Source: JALYNX01 sp040905925
Lineage (GTDB): Bacteria > Actinomycetota > Acidimicrobiia > Spongiisociales > ZC4RG35
Direction of reading: 5' to 3'
Assembly: GCA_040905925.1 (NCBI GenBank)
Contig: JBBDQO010000074.1
Span: 1-31,291, forward strand
Length of the DNA stretch: 31,291 bases
Positions 1 through 7,971 of the stretch are shown here, piece after piece. How positions within the stretch are numbered: the first letter of the stretch is position 1; the number at the start of each line of letters is the position of its first letter. Made by a program: the position numbers and the translations under genes. A model generated the notes under the pieces. That model did not search any database. It was not told where the DNA came from and saw nothing but the letters and a program-made list of their open reading frames with translations.

Positions 1-207
1 TTCCGAGGCAAGGACAGTTTCGCCCCTTACGACAAGTTGTTGGTCTTCACCGGTTATGCGACGGGTGTGTTTGGGGTCCGCGAAGTGCTGGATGTCTTCG
101 ACTCGGGCTTCCCCGAGGAGGCGATCGACGTCCTGTTGGAACTGGCAGTGATCGGCGGGTGTGCGCTGATGGCGTTCGGCGCCTATCTCTTCTCCAAGTC
201 CGAGTGA
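1..207 (+). CDS. Small membrane protein, C-terminal fragment
   Basis: The reading frame is open from the first base of the window to a TGA at 205-207 and gives 68 residues; the start lies upstream. The fragment has a hydrophobic stretch near its end (LLELAVIGGCALMAFGAYLF) followed by a short polar tail, which looks like a final membrane helix. I do not recognise the family. It converges on the cyclase gene, with a small hairpin between them. Codon use fits a real gene, but function cannot be stated. Confidence 0.6.
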   Translation, partial: FRGKDSFAPYDKLLVFTGYATGVFGVREVLDVFDSGFPEEAIDVLLELAVIGGCALMAFGAYLFSKSE

Positions 208-225
208 CCCTGGCCTCCGCGCGAT

Positions 226-248
226 ATGCCACTGACTAGCGGTGGCAT
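226..248. terminator. Hairpin between convergent genes
   Basis: The arms ATGCCAC (226-232) and GTGGCAT (242-248) are perfectly complementary around a 9-nt loop. It lies in the 72-nt gap between two convergent stop codons (207 and 280). There is no clear T-tract, so a termination role is inferred from position only. Confidence 0.4.
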
Positions 249-279
249 CAGGTTGCACTACTCGGGGTGCCCGGTGAGA

Positions 280-3200
280 TCAGAGCCGTTTGAGCAGCGA
301 ACGGGCTCGTTCGATCTCGAGAACAGAGCCGAGTCCTTCCAGAACCGGGCGGGCGGACTCGACGGCTCTAGAGGCGCCATCTCGGTTGCCGGTGCCGAGG
401 TAGGCCTCAGCGAGCCATAGTTCGGTTCTGGCCAGTTCCCACTTCAGGCCAAGGTCGGCGAAATCTCCGCCGACCTTGGTCAGCATGGCGATGGCCGTCT
501 CAGGGTCGCCGTCGGCGAGGGCTTTGGCAGCCTCCAACCGATCGAGATGGGGTGGCAACGCCACGATCCCGGCCCATTGCGCGTAGTCCCGCGAGCCATC
601 GATGAACTCGCTTGCTGTCGTGAAGAGACCGGCGTCGAGGAGGACCGCCGCCCTCACCACGTCGACCAGCGGTCTCACCCTCGCTTGAGTGGACAGTCGA
701 TCCAGTCGTCGCAGAGCTTCGGTCACGTCCCCGTCCCGGGCCCGAATCCATGCCTCCCACGATTTGAACATGAGACCACCCTGGGAACCGGCGACGGCTT
801 CGGCTCCGTCGACCATGCGGGTGAGCAGATCTCGAGATTCCGTCATCTCTCGATCGCGGCGGGCGGCATGGATGAACGCCTCGACTCCGAATTGATGACC
901 GGCGAAGTAGGGGGGGTCATTGGCCCGGTCACCCATCATCACCCGCACCCGGGCAGCCAGATCGGTGACGATCCGGTCCCAGTTGCCCAACCAGAACTCG
1001 GCATAACTGATCCAGGTGGTGTTGTGCAGGACCAGACCACGCGCCGAGCTCTCGGCAGTCTCGGCCACGCCCCGCTCGGCAAGTTGGAGGGCCTGGCGGT
1101 AGTCCCCGATATAGGCGAAGTTGTTAGAGCCCATGGCGAGGGCATCCCCGATCTCCCAGGGATTCGCCATTCGATCCAGGAGGGGGAGACGACGATTGAG
1201 CACTTCGGTATTGGCCTTGTAGTCGCCCAGGGATTGTTCGACAGAGCCCACCGCATCCAATGCCGCCGAGGCGAGGTCCACCCGGCCGATGGCGTTTGCG
1301 ATCTCGACCGCTCTCTGTCCTGCCTCTCTGGCGGCAACAACCATCTCGGTCTCGATCTCGTCCGGTTTCCATCTGGCAAAGAGCCCCATCGCACGGGCGA
1401 TTAGCAAGCGAACCATCTCTTCGCTCTCGTCGCCGGGGTCGAGATTGGCGAGTCCTATCTCGATATAACGGATCACCTCTTCCTCAGGTATGAGTGTCTT
1501 CATCGATCCCGGCCAGCGGAATGGAGTCTCCACCGCTCGGGCGCAAGCACGCGCTATCGACCGCCTCTCCTCTGGAGCATGTTCCAATAGGAAATCGACC
1601 TCGTCCTTGAGGGAGAACCAGGCCACGTCGCCGTCATAGTCGAAGAGGGCAGCCAAGCCTCGAGCGTTCATCGCGCTCGCCCGCTCCATCGGGTCATCGG
1701 CAAACGTCATCGCCTGTTCGGCGAACCTCCTGGCCCGCGCCACGGCAGCCCGACCACGGGATGCACGCGAAGCCTCCAGGGTCGAGGCGAATGCCCGCTT
1801 GCGGAGGTCGGCGATTCTCTCCGTCGGGGTTCGAGGGTCGTCTTCCGCGGCGTGAAACGCCTCCGCCCAGTGATAGGCCACCAGCTCAACCAACTCACTG
1901 GCGCGATCACCGGTCGACTCCTCGATCCATGTCGCCACCGCGGCATGGGCCGCCCCCCGCTCTCGACGGGGGAGCATCTCATAGGCCACCTCCCTGGTGA
2001 GAACGTGCTTGAAGATGAACTCGGGCTCACCCGCCAGCGAGGATCCGAGCCTTGACTGGATCAACTCCCTCTCCTCGAGATGATCCAGCACCGCGTCCAC
2101 CCGAGTGGCCTCCCCATCGAGGAGCCGGGCCACCGGGCTTGGCCAGAAGATTCGCCCCACCACCGCGGCTCGCTGCAGGACTCTCTTTTCCAGGGGCCCG
2201 AGCAGATCGATCCGTGCCGCGAGAACGCTTTGGACGGTGTCCGGGACCTTGACCGTATCGAGGGCGTCGCCTGCTACCCAGCTGCCCTCCTTGCGAACGA
2301 TGTGACCTTGATCGATCAAGTGGCGGACGATCTCCTCGAGGAAGAACGGGTTTCCCTCCGCCGCGCTCATGATGGTGCGCCTGATCTGGGCTGGTAGATC
2401 GGCTATCGCGAGCAATAGGCCGACCAAGGTGTCGGACTCCTCGGGGCTGAGAGGGTCGAGGAAGATCGAGGAGTAGTTGCGACGGCCACCACCCCATCCA
2501 GGGCGACGCTCGGTCAACTCTGGTCGGGCCGGGCAGGTGATGAGCAGCGGGCCCATCACCTTCTCAGTCATCTCTTCGAGAATGTCGAGTAGTGCCGGAT
2601 CTGCCCAGTGGATGTCCTCGACGATGGCCACCACAGGAGCCTGGGCTGAGAGGGCCGTGAACAGCGACCGCCAAGCGGCGTTGGTCCTGACTCGAATCTC
2701 TCGCGGATCGAGGTCGACGAAGGAGTGATCCGGGTCGGTCACGCCGATCGTATTGGCGAGGATGGCGATGGTGCGTTCGGGGTCGTCGGTCACATCCGAT
2801 GTCAGCAGCTCCCCACCAAGGGCCCTGATCCGCTCCAGAGCCTCGGACGAAGGGTCGCTGTCCCGGATTCCCGCCACCTGCTTGAGGATTTCCGCCAGCG
2901 GCCAATAGGCGATCCCGTCTCCATATGGAAGACACCTGCCGCGCACGATGATCGGCGTGGGCTCGGCCTTCCTGACCCATTCCAGGAACTCTGCCGTGAG
3001 CCGGCTCTTGCCGACACCGGCCTCGCCGTAGAGCGTGACCAGGTTGGGCCGGGCCTCGCTCGAGGTCCGATGGAAGATGGTTTGGAGAAGAGCAAGCTCC
3101 GAGTCGCGACCGACCATCGGTGCCACCAGCCCCGGAATCCCCCGTTCTGAGGCTTCCGCGGCGTGGCCGATCAACTCGAAAACCTTGACCGGGATCGCCT

Positions 3201-3900
3201 TGCCCCGGAGTTGGATGTCGCCGATCTCGTTGAAGTTGAATTTCCTCACGGCACGTGCAGTCCGCTCCGCTACCAGGATCCGGCCGGGCTGGGCGGTGGT
3301 CTGGAGCCGGGAAGCAACGTTGACGACGTCGCCGGTGACCATCGGCTCGCCGGGTTGGGAGTCGGTATGGGCCAGGACCTCACCCGTGTTGACTCCGATC
3401 CTCATCTCCAATGAGATGCCCTGGCTCTGTGCCAGTTCCTTGTTCACCTCATGCAGCCGATCCATCATCCGGGTGGCGGCGTGAAGTGCCCGGGCCGGAT
3501 CGTCTTCATGGGCAACGGGTACTCCGAACACCGCCATGACCGCATCGCCGATGAACTTCTCCACGGTTCCGCCTTCGGCCTCGATCTCGGTCCGCATGGC
3601 TTCGAAATAGGTGCTCATCACCCGGGCCAGGTCCTCGGGGTCGAATCGCTCCCCGAGCCCGGTCGAGCCGGTCACATCGGCGAAAAGGACAGTGACCAGT
3701 TTTCGCTCCTCGGTTCTGCTTGGGGTCGTTTCCACGGGGTGACCGCAGGCGGGACAGAACCGGGCTTCGGCGGGGAGGGATGCTCCACATTGGGTGCAGG
3801 CCGGTCTCAGGCTCGACCCGCATTCGGTGCAGTACTGGGATCCCTCGGCGTTGGCACGCCCGCAATGGGGGCAATGAACAACGGCCAAATCAGAGTCCAT
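280..3900 (-). CDS. Zinc-ribbon, class III nucleotide cyclase, AAA-ATPase and TPR-like protein
   Basis: This large signalling protein (1206 aa) probably makes a cyclic nucleotide. Four CxxC pairs near the N-terminus (HCPHCG, YCTECG, ACTQCG, FCPACG) form a double zinc ribbon. A class III cyclase domain follows (about residues 65-245), with metal-binding Asp in LFADVTGST and in FIGDAVMAVFG and the transition-state Asn/Arg in VNVASR. A Walker A motif (GEAGVGKSR, about 292) and a Walker B-like VEDIHWAD belong to an AAA/STAND ATPase, and the long helical C-terminal half resembles TPR repeats. I chose the ATG at 3900 because AAGGAG precedes it by 11 nt; an in-frame ATG at 3966 would add 22 residues. 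It is divergent from a cyclic-nucleotide-binding protein, which suggests a shared signal. Whether it makes cAMP or cGMP is not certain. Confidence 0.9.
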   Translation of the reverse strand: MDSDLAVVHCPHCGRANAEGSQYCTECGSSLRPACTQCGASLPAEARFCPACGHPVETTPSRTEERKLVTVLFADVTGSTGLGERFDPEDLARVMSTYFEAMRTEIEAEGGTVEKFIGDAVMAVFGVPVAHEDDPARALHAATRMMDRLHEVNKELAQSQGISLEMRIGVNTGEVLAHTDSQPGEPMVTGDVVNVASRLQTTAQPGRILVAERTARAVRKFNFNEIGDIQLRGKAIPVKVFELIGHAAEASERGIPGLVAPMVGRDSELALLQTIFHRTSSEARPNLVTLYGEAGVGKSRLTAEFLEWVRKAEPTPIIVRGRCLPYGDGIAYWPLAEILKQVAGIRDSDPSSEALERIRALGGELLTSDVTDDPERTIAILANTIGVTDPDHSFVDLDPREIRVRTNAAWRSLFTALSAQAPVVAIVEDIHWADPALLDILEEMTEKVMGPLLITCPARPELTERRPGWGGGRRNYSSIFLDPLSPEESDTLVGLLLAIADLPAQIRRTIMSAAEGNPFFLEEIVRHLIDQGHIVRKEGSWVAGDALDTVKVPDTVQSVLAARIDLLGPLEKRVLQRAAVVGRIFWPSPVARLLDGEATRVDAVLDHLEERELIQSRLGSSLAGEPEFIFKHVLTREVAYEMLPRRERGAAHAAVATWIEESTGDRASELVELVAYHWAEAFHAAEDDPRTPTERIADLRKRAFASTLEASRASRGRAAVARARRFAEQAMTFADDPMERASAMNARGLAALFDYDGDVAWFSLKDEVDFLLEHAPEERRSIARACARAVETPFRWPGSMKTLIPEEEVIRYIEIGLANLDPGDESEEMVRLLIARAMGLFARWKPDEIETEMVVAAREAGQRAVEIANAIGRVDLASAALDAVGSVEQSLGDYKANTEVLNRRLPLLDRMANPWEIGDALAMGSNNFAYIGDYRQALQLAERGVAETAESSARGLVLHNTTWISYAEFWLGNWDRIVTDLAARVRVMMGDRANDPPYFAGHQFGVEAFIHAARRDREMTESRDLLTRMVDGAEAVAGSQGGLMFKSWEAWIRARDGDVTEALRRLDRLSTQARVRPLVDVVRAAVLLDAGLFTTASEFIDGSRDYAQWAGIVALPPHLDRLEAAKALADGDPETAIAMLTKVGGDFADLGLKWELARTELWLAEAYLGTGNRDGASRAVESARPVLEGLGSVLEIERARSLLKRL

Positions 3901-4100
3901 ATCGAGGCGATCTCCTTCTAGGGCAGCATCGGAGGCTCGAAGCCCAAACGTATTGCAGGTGGCCAAAGGGTACCGACGGCTGCTCCGATCTGTCCCGACG
4001 CTCAGTCGTAGAGTTTTCGATCCTGTCGACCGTGTGCCGAAGCGCGTTCCTGCAGCGACCGATATGATCCCGACGACCGCTCACCGACGTGGAGGAAGCT

Positions 4101-4535
4101 TTGGTCACCAAGAAGGAGAAGCTCGAAAAGCTTGACTCCGTCCCTCTGTTCCATGGTCTGAGTCAGAAGGACCTGGAGAGAATCCTCGATCGGATGAAAG
4201 AGACCTTCCACGTCGCCGGTGACACCGTGATCGATGTCGGTCGGGCAGGGATCGGCTTTCACCTGATACTCGAAGGTGAGGCCAACGTCGTCCGTAACGG
4301 GCGAACTGCCGCCCGTCTCGGCCCGGGTGAGTTCTTTGGTGAGATGGCCCTGGTCGACGACGGCCCACGATCCGCAACGGTGGCGGCGGCTTCGGACCTG
4401 ACGACGGTGGTTCTCTCGAAATGGGAGTTCCGCCCCCTGCTCAAGGACCATCCGGAGATGGCCTGGAAGATGATCGAGCATCTGGTGGCGCGGGTCCGCG
4501 AGGAGCAAACCGGGAGAGACGCCCTGGTCTGTTGA
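4101..4535 (+). CDS. Stand-alone cyclic-nucleotide-binding domain protein
   Basis: This 144-residue protein is essentially one Crp-type effector domain with no helix-turn-helix, so it is unlikely to bind DNA itself. The phosphate-binding cassette is visible as GEFFGEMALVDDGPRSATV, with the conserved Glu and the Arg-Ser that contact the cyclic phosphate. The TTG start at 4101 is preferred because GGAGG lies 5 nt before it; an in-frame GTG at 4089 would add four residues but has no ribosome site. It lies divergently from the nucleotide cyclase, so it may be the receiver of that enzyme's product. Its TGA directly abuts the stop codon of the convergent next gene. Confidence 0.88.
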   Translation: MVTKKEKLEKLDSVPLFHGLSQKDLERILDRMKETFHVAGDTVIDVGRAGIGFHLILEGEANVVRNGRTAARLGPGEFFGEMALVDDGPRSATVAAASDLTTVVLSKWEFRPLLKDHPEMAWKMIEHLVARVREEQTGRDALVC

Positions 4536-5048
4536 TCAGTCCTCTTCCTCTTCCCCGTCCTCCCGAACGTCAATGACCAACTTGTTGTCCCATTCGACCC
4601 GCACCTCGACGTGCGTCGATTCGCTCTCGAATGAGACTCTGACGTCAGGCGGCCCCTGTTTATCGGAATCAACTGTGAACCCAGGCGCTGGGGTCGCTCC
4701 ATCGAGGACCACCTCTCCCGGTCGATAACTGACCACCACCGTCCCTCCGGCGGTCGGGATGGTCTTCACCTGCCAGCTCGCGCCGAGGGTCGTGGACGTC
4801 GAACCGGATGAGGGAGTGGTGCTGGATGTCGCCGATCCGGGACCAGGTTGGGTGGTGAATGATGGCGACGAGGTCGTGCTCGGCAGCGTCGTAGACACGC
4901 CCGTGGTGTTGGTGGTGACGGGAGCTGCGATGGGGGTCAACGGCCCAGGACTCACCTGTTCACCAGCTGCCGCCACGATCTGCCAGGCGAGGACAGTGGT
5001 GAGTGCGGTTGCCGTCACCCAAACCGCAATGAGGCCGAAACGATTCAC
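4536..5048 (-). CDS. Membrane-anchored protein with Ser/Thr/Pro stalk and acidic C-terminal domain (paralogue Y)
   Basis: The 170-residue product has an N-terminal hydrophobic segment (about residues 5-28), then about 65 residues very rich in Thr, Ser and Pro, then a C-terminal domain of about 75 residues predicted to be mainly beta strand, ending in DGEEEED. The start is GTG with GGGAGA upstream. The C-terminal domain aligns by eye with that of the gene at 7111-7716 (TV-V spacing, then V-V-F, then E-E, then V-I-V), so the two are paralogues on either side of a two-component system. Three 11-bp-spaced TCAA repeats lie upstream, shared with the response regulator. I do not recognise a named family; an extracytoplasmic stalked domain is inferred. 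Confidence 0.75.
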   Translation of the reverse strand: MNRFGLIAVWVTATALTTVLAWQIVAAAGEQVSPGPLTPIAAPVTTNTTGVSTTLPSTTSSPSFTTQPGPGSATSSTTPSSGSTSTTLGASWQVKTIPTAGGTVVVSYRPGEVVLDGATPAPGFTVDSDKQGPPDVRVSFESESTHVEVRVEWDNKLVIDVREDGEEEED

Positions 5049-5084
5049 AAGGTTGATTCTCCCAGTAGTTGTCTATCTAGCAGG

Positions 5085-5111
5085 TCAACGGATCATCAAG
5101 GTTCCCTCAAG
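5085..5111. promoter_or_regulatory. Direct-repeat operator candidate, three 11-bp-spaced repeats
   Basis: TCAAC at 5085, TCAAG at 5096 and TCAAG at 5107 are spaced exactly 11 bp apart. They sit in the 102-nt gap between the divergent start codons at 5048 and 5151. OmpR/PhoB-family regulators are known to bind direct repeats with this period. The same pattern recurs upstream of the two related genes near 7788 and 8441, in the same orientation relative to those genes. Autoregulation by the adjacent response regulator is inferred. Confidence 0.6.
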
Positions 5112-5150
5112 TGGTATGCCTACTCGGGCCCCCACCGATAGCCTGCCGTC

Positions 5151-5831
5151 ATGGCCCGAATCACCCTCGTCGAAGACGACCTGGAGATTCGCCGTCTCGT
5201 AGCGGATGCGCTCGCCGCAGAAGGCCACGACGTGGAGACCGCGGCAACAGCTATGAACGGTCTGGAGCTTGCGATCCGCAACGACCCCGCGCTCGTGATA
5301 ATGGACCTCGGGTTGCCGGATCTCGACGGCAACGAGTTGTTGCGCATGATCCGGGCAGTCAGCTCGGTGCCGGTGATGGTGATCACGGCGCGCGGGGCGG
5401 ATGATGTCGTGGTTCGAACCCTCGACGCTGGGGCCGACGACTATCTCATCAAACCGTTCTCGGTTGCCCAGCTACTGGCGAGGGTGAGGGCGGTGTTGCG
5501 ACGGGGCGGCCTGGCGGAGGGAACCGACCGCATCGTCGTCGGCGGCCTTGTCATCGACATATCAGCGCGCGAGGCCGCCCTCGAGGGGACATCGCTCGAT
5601 CTCAGCCCAAAGGAGTTCGACCTGTTGCGGGCGTTGGCCGAGCGCCAGGGTGAGGTGGTCACCAAACGCGATCTGTTGGCCGAGGTGTGGCGGGAGCCAT
5701 ATGGGGGCAGCGAGCGAACGGTGGACGTCCATTTGTCCTGGCTGCGCAAGAAGTTGGGTGAGACGGCATCCGACCCCAGATACCTCAAGACGATTCACGG
5801 GGTCGGCGTCAAGTTGGTCTCCCCGGACTGA
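5151..5831 (+). CDS. OmpR/PhoB-family response regulator
   Basis: This 226-residue regulator has a receiver domain with acidic pocket residues E8, D9 and D10, phospho-acceptor D52 (in IMDLGLPD), T79 and K101 (in YLIKPF). A winged-helix DNA-binding domain follows (about 127-223), with LSPKEFDLL, the recognition-helix region RTVDVHLSWLRKKL and the terminal wing GVGVKLV. Length and domain order are those of a complete family member. Its stop overlaps the kinase start by one base (TGATG), so the two are co-translated. The 11-bp repeats before it, and before the related genes at both ends of the locus, suggest that it controls itself and those genes. Confidence 0.95.
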   Translation: MARITLVEDDLEIRRLVADALAAEGHDVETAATAMNGLELAIRNDPALVIMDLGLPDLDGNELLRMIRAVSSVPVMVITARGADDVVVRTLDAGADDYLIKPFSVAQLLARVRAVLRRGGLAEGTDRIVVGGLVIDISAREAALEGTSLDLSPKEFDLLRALAERQGEVVTKRDLLAEVWREPYGGSERTVDVHLSWLRKKLGETASDPRYLKTIHGVGVKLVSPD

Positions 5832-7102
5832 TGAGAAGGCGGTTGACTCTTTGGAGTCTTGCCATAACCACCCTGGTCGTCATCTCGTTGACGGTTCCCC
5901 TGGCGTTACTGGTCCAGCGTCAGGCCGCGGAGCGGGCCCAGGTAGAGGCCGAATTGAGTGCCCAGTCCACGGCGTCATTGGTCGCTCTCGCCGCCGCTCT
6001 CGCAGATGAGATCGACCCCCTCGCCATCGCAGATGCGGTTGGTCCCCTGCCGGCGGGACAGGTGATCGTCCTTTCCGATGGCACCGTTCTCGGTGAAGCG
6101 GGCGATACCCAACGGGTCCTCACCGAGGAAGTTGCGCAGACAGGTCGTTCAGCGGCGGATTATGTCGACGGCGGCTGGGAACTGGCCGCTCCCGTCGTGG
6201 TGCGCAGCGGAACCGTGGTCATTTCCTCTTTCGTTCCCGACCAAGAGTTGAGCGAAGGTGTGACTCAGGCATGGCTGTTGCTCGGCCTTTTGGGCATCCT
6301 GATCGTGGCGGCCGCGGTAGCCGTCGCCGACCGGCTGGCCAAGCGTCTCGTCGAGCCTCTAGGGGACCTGGCCGAAACTGCGACCCGGCTCGGAGAAGGC
6401 GATCTGACAGCTCGGGTCGAGGTGAGGCCGCCTCGCGAGATCGAAGAGTTGGGACGGTCGTTCAACTGGCTGGCCGACCGCCTCGACCAGCTTCTGGCCG
6501 AGGAGCGGGAGGCGGTAGCTGATATGTCCCATCGGCTGCGAACACCATTGACCAGTCTGCGTCTGCAGGCCGAACGTGTCGCTGACCCCGACGAGAGAGA
6601 GGTGCTGGTTGCCCAAGTGGAGCGTCTCGAACAAGCGGTCGACGAACTGATCGAAGAGGCGAGAAAGGACCGCTATCGGGCTCCGGGGAAGTGTGATCTC
6701 GGGGTTGTTGTGGCCAACCGAGCGTCCTTCTGGCGGGTACTCGCCGAGGAAGAGGAGCGTGAATTCGAGGTCGACGTTGCTGCGGCAGAGTACGAGGTGG
6801 GGCTCGCCGAGGATTCGGTGGCAGCTGTCGTGGACACCCTGATCGAAAACGTATTCAGCCACACCCCCGAGGGAACGTCTTTCGGGGTCCGGGTCTCGGC
6901 AGGTCGGGTGCCCGTTCTCGAGGTCTTCGACCGCGGTCCAGGCTTTCACTCGGCGGCGGCGATCGGTCGGGGAGTCAGCGGCGCCGGATCGACCGGTTTG
7001 GGCCTCGATATCGCCAGGCGGGCAGCCGAGTTGAGCGGCGGAGGCCTCGAACTGAACGACCGCCCGGGGGGGGGGGCGGTCGTCAGGGTCTGGTTCGGTT
7101 AG
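5831..7102 (+). CDS. Membrane sensor histidine kinase with HAMP domain
   Basis: This 423-residue kinase is the partner of the preceding response regulator. Membrane helices lie at about 7-28 and 147-166 and enclose an extracytoplasmic sensor of about 115 residues. HAMP follows (about 167-220), then the HisKA domain with H234 in DMSHRLRTPLTSLR, and the ATPase domain with N340 in TLIENVFSH, the G1 box DRGPGF and the G2 box GSTGLGLDIA. The sensor part is not of a type I recognise. Near the 3' end an 11-base G run (7066-7076) encodes part of RPGGGAVV. A degraded copy of this 3' end is found at 7843-7946. Confidence 0.94.
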   Translation: MRRRLTLWSLAITTLVVISLTVPLALLVQRQAAERAQVEAELSAQSTASLVALAAALADEIDPLAIADAVGPLPAGQVIVLSDGTVLGEAGDTQRVLTEEVAQTGRSAADYVDGGWELAAPVVVRSGTVVISSFVPDQELSEGVTQAWLLLGLLGILIVAAAVAVADRLAKRLVEPLGDLAETATRLGEGDLTARVEVRPPREIEELGRSFNWLADRLDQLLAEEREAVADMSHRLRTPLTSLRLQAERVADPDEREVLVAQVERLEQAVDELIEEARKDRYRAPGKCDLGVVVANRASFWRVLAEEEEREFEVDVAAAEYEVGLAEDSVAAVVDTLIENVFSHTPEGTSFGVRVSAGRVPVLEVFDRGPGFHSAAAIGRGVSGAGSTGLGLDIARRAAELSGGGLELNDRPGGGAVVRVWFG

Positions 7103-7110
7103 CTGCGGGA

Positions 7111-7716
7111 TCAGGCTTCGACTTCTACACCGATCTTGATCCCACCGTGCTCGAGCTCGGCTTCGAACTCGGCTTCTTTCTCACCGTTGCGGAATTTGAC
7201 CTTGATCTCGCTGGCGTCGGCCCTTTCGATCTCGGCATTCCAGCCGGCGTTGGCCTGCACGTTCACCAACTGCAGTTGGCCGCTGACCACGTTGACAGTC
7301 ACCGTGGCGACACCGTCCACGTCGTAAGACCGAGGCCCGTCGGCGATTGCCTCGGAGCGCTCGTCATCGTTGCCCTGGTTGTCCTGGTCATCGTTGTCGT
7401 CGTTGTCATCGTCGTCATCGTCGTCGTCGTCGATCGTCGACGAGGTGTGATCGTCGATGGTCGTCGAGGTTCTCGAGTCGGCGCTCGATGTCGAGGTGTT
7501 GTCCTCAACCGTGGTCGAGGTCTGTCCGTTGAGACCGGTCGAGTTCGAGTTGTCGTCGACGCTGGTCGATGACCCGTTGTCATCCAGGCTGGTGGCTGTG
7601 CTCGGGGTGGTGGTGCTGTTGGGTGAGTCGTCCGAACCGCTGGCCCATGCGATCCCTGCGATGAGCAAGATCACCGCAATGGCACCACCGATCGTCGTTG
7701 TCGTTCGCTTTGGCAT
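7111..7716 (-). CDS. Membrane-anchored stalked protein with poly-Asp segment and C-terminal beta domain (paralogue X1)
   Basis: The 201-residue product starts at an ATG preceded by AAGGAGG. It has one hydrophobic helix (IGGAIAVILLIAGIAWASG), then about 90 residues of Ser/Thr/Asp repeats of the type TSTTIDDHTSS, then a run of nine Asp within a very acidic segment, then a C-terminal domain (from about PRSYDVDGVATVTV) that resembles the end of the 4536-5048 product. It converges on the histidine kinase with only 8 nt between stops. The poly-Asp tract could bind divalent cations, but this is only suggested by composition. A truncated second copy lies at 7972-8370. Confidence 0.78.
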   Translation of the reverse strand: MPKRTTTTIGGAIAVILLIAGIAWASGSDDSPNSTTTPSTATSLDDNGSSTSVDDNSNSTGLNGQTSTTVEDNTSTSSADSRTSTTIDDHTSSTIDDDDDDDDDNDDNDDQDNQGNDDERSEAIADGPRSYDVDGVATVTVNVVSGQLQLVNVQANAGWNAEIERADASEIKVKFRNGEKEAEFEAELEHGGIKIGVEVEA

Positions 7717-7765
7717 TGTGAACCTCCTTGGTTTCTGCACTCCCCAAAGCATGCGGAATCGGGGA

Positions 7766-7803
7766 TCATCAGTGCCTCAGGGGACCGTCAAGGAGTCCTT
7801 AAG
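7766..7803. promoter_or_regulatory. Direct-repeat operator candidate upstream of paralogue X1
   Basis: TCATC (7766), TCAGG (7777), TCAAG (7788) and TTAAG (7799) are each 11 bp apart. The two rungs at 7788 and 7799 match the corresponding site at 8441-8456 most closely. The block starts 50 nt upstream of the gene start. It has the spacing expected of an OmpR-family operator and probably binds the regulator encoded at 5151. Confidence 0.58.
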
Positions 7804-7830
7804 CCTGGTTTCAGCCAGTGAACACCTGGG
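7801..7830 (-). pseudogene. Remnant of CAP-gene 3' end at duplication junction
   Basis: This stretch differs from 8454-8483 at two positions; on the minus strand it still reads as the last codons VFTG plus stop of the CAP-domain protein, with its downstream flank. It has no body and is a by-product of the tandem duplication. Confidence 0.7.
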
Positions 7831-7842
7831 TCTAGAACGTCT

Positions 7843-7946
7843 TCGATATCGCCAAAAGCTCCGCCGAGTTGGCGGCGGGGGCCTCGAACTGAGCGACCGC
7901 CCCGGGGGCGGGGTGGTCGTCAGGTCTGGTTCGGCTAGCTGCGGAC
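7843..7946 (+). pseudogene. Decayed copy of histidine kinase 3' end
   Basis: On the plus strand this reads GLELSDRPGGGVVVR, against GLELNDRPGGGAVVR at the true kinase end, and starts from a shared TCGATATCGCCA (7843-7854 and 7005-7016). It has small deletions, and loss of one G near 7924 shifts the final codons. It has no start and no domain upstream, so it cannot encode a kinase. Together with the CAP remnant it marks the duplication junction. Confidence 0.8.
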
Positions 7947-7971
7947 TACGTCGGCGACTGCCCTCGGAGCG

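Noticed and set aside
547..1404. Long plus-strand frame opposite the cyclase gene (285 codons)
   Set aside because: It lies wholly inside the well-supported cyclase/AAA gene and its translation has no recognisable domain.
7383..7440. GTC-type triplet run as a CRISPR or non-coding repeat
   Set aside because: It is in frame with the stalked gene and codes for Asp repeats; there are no spacers.
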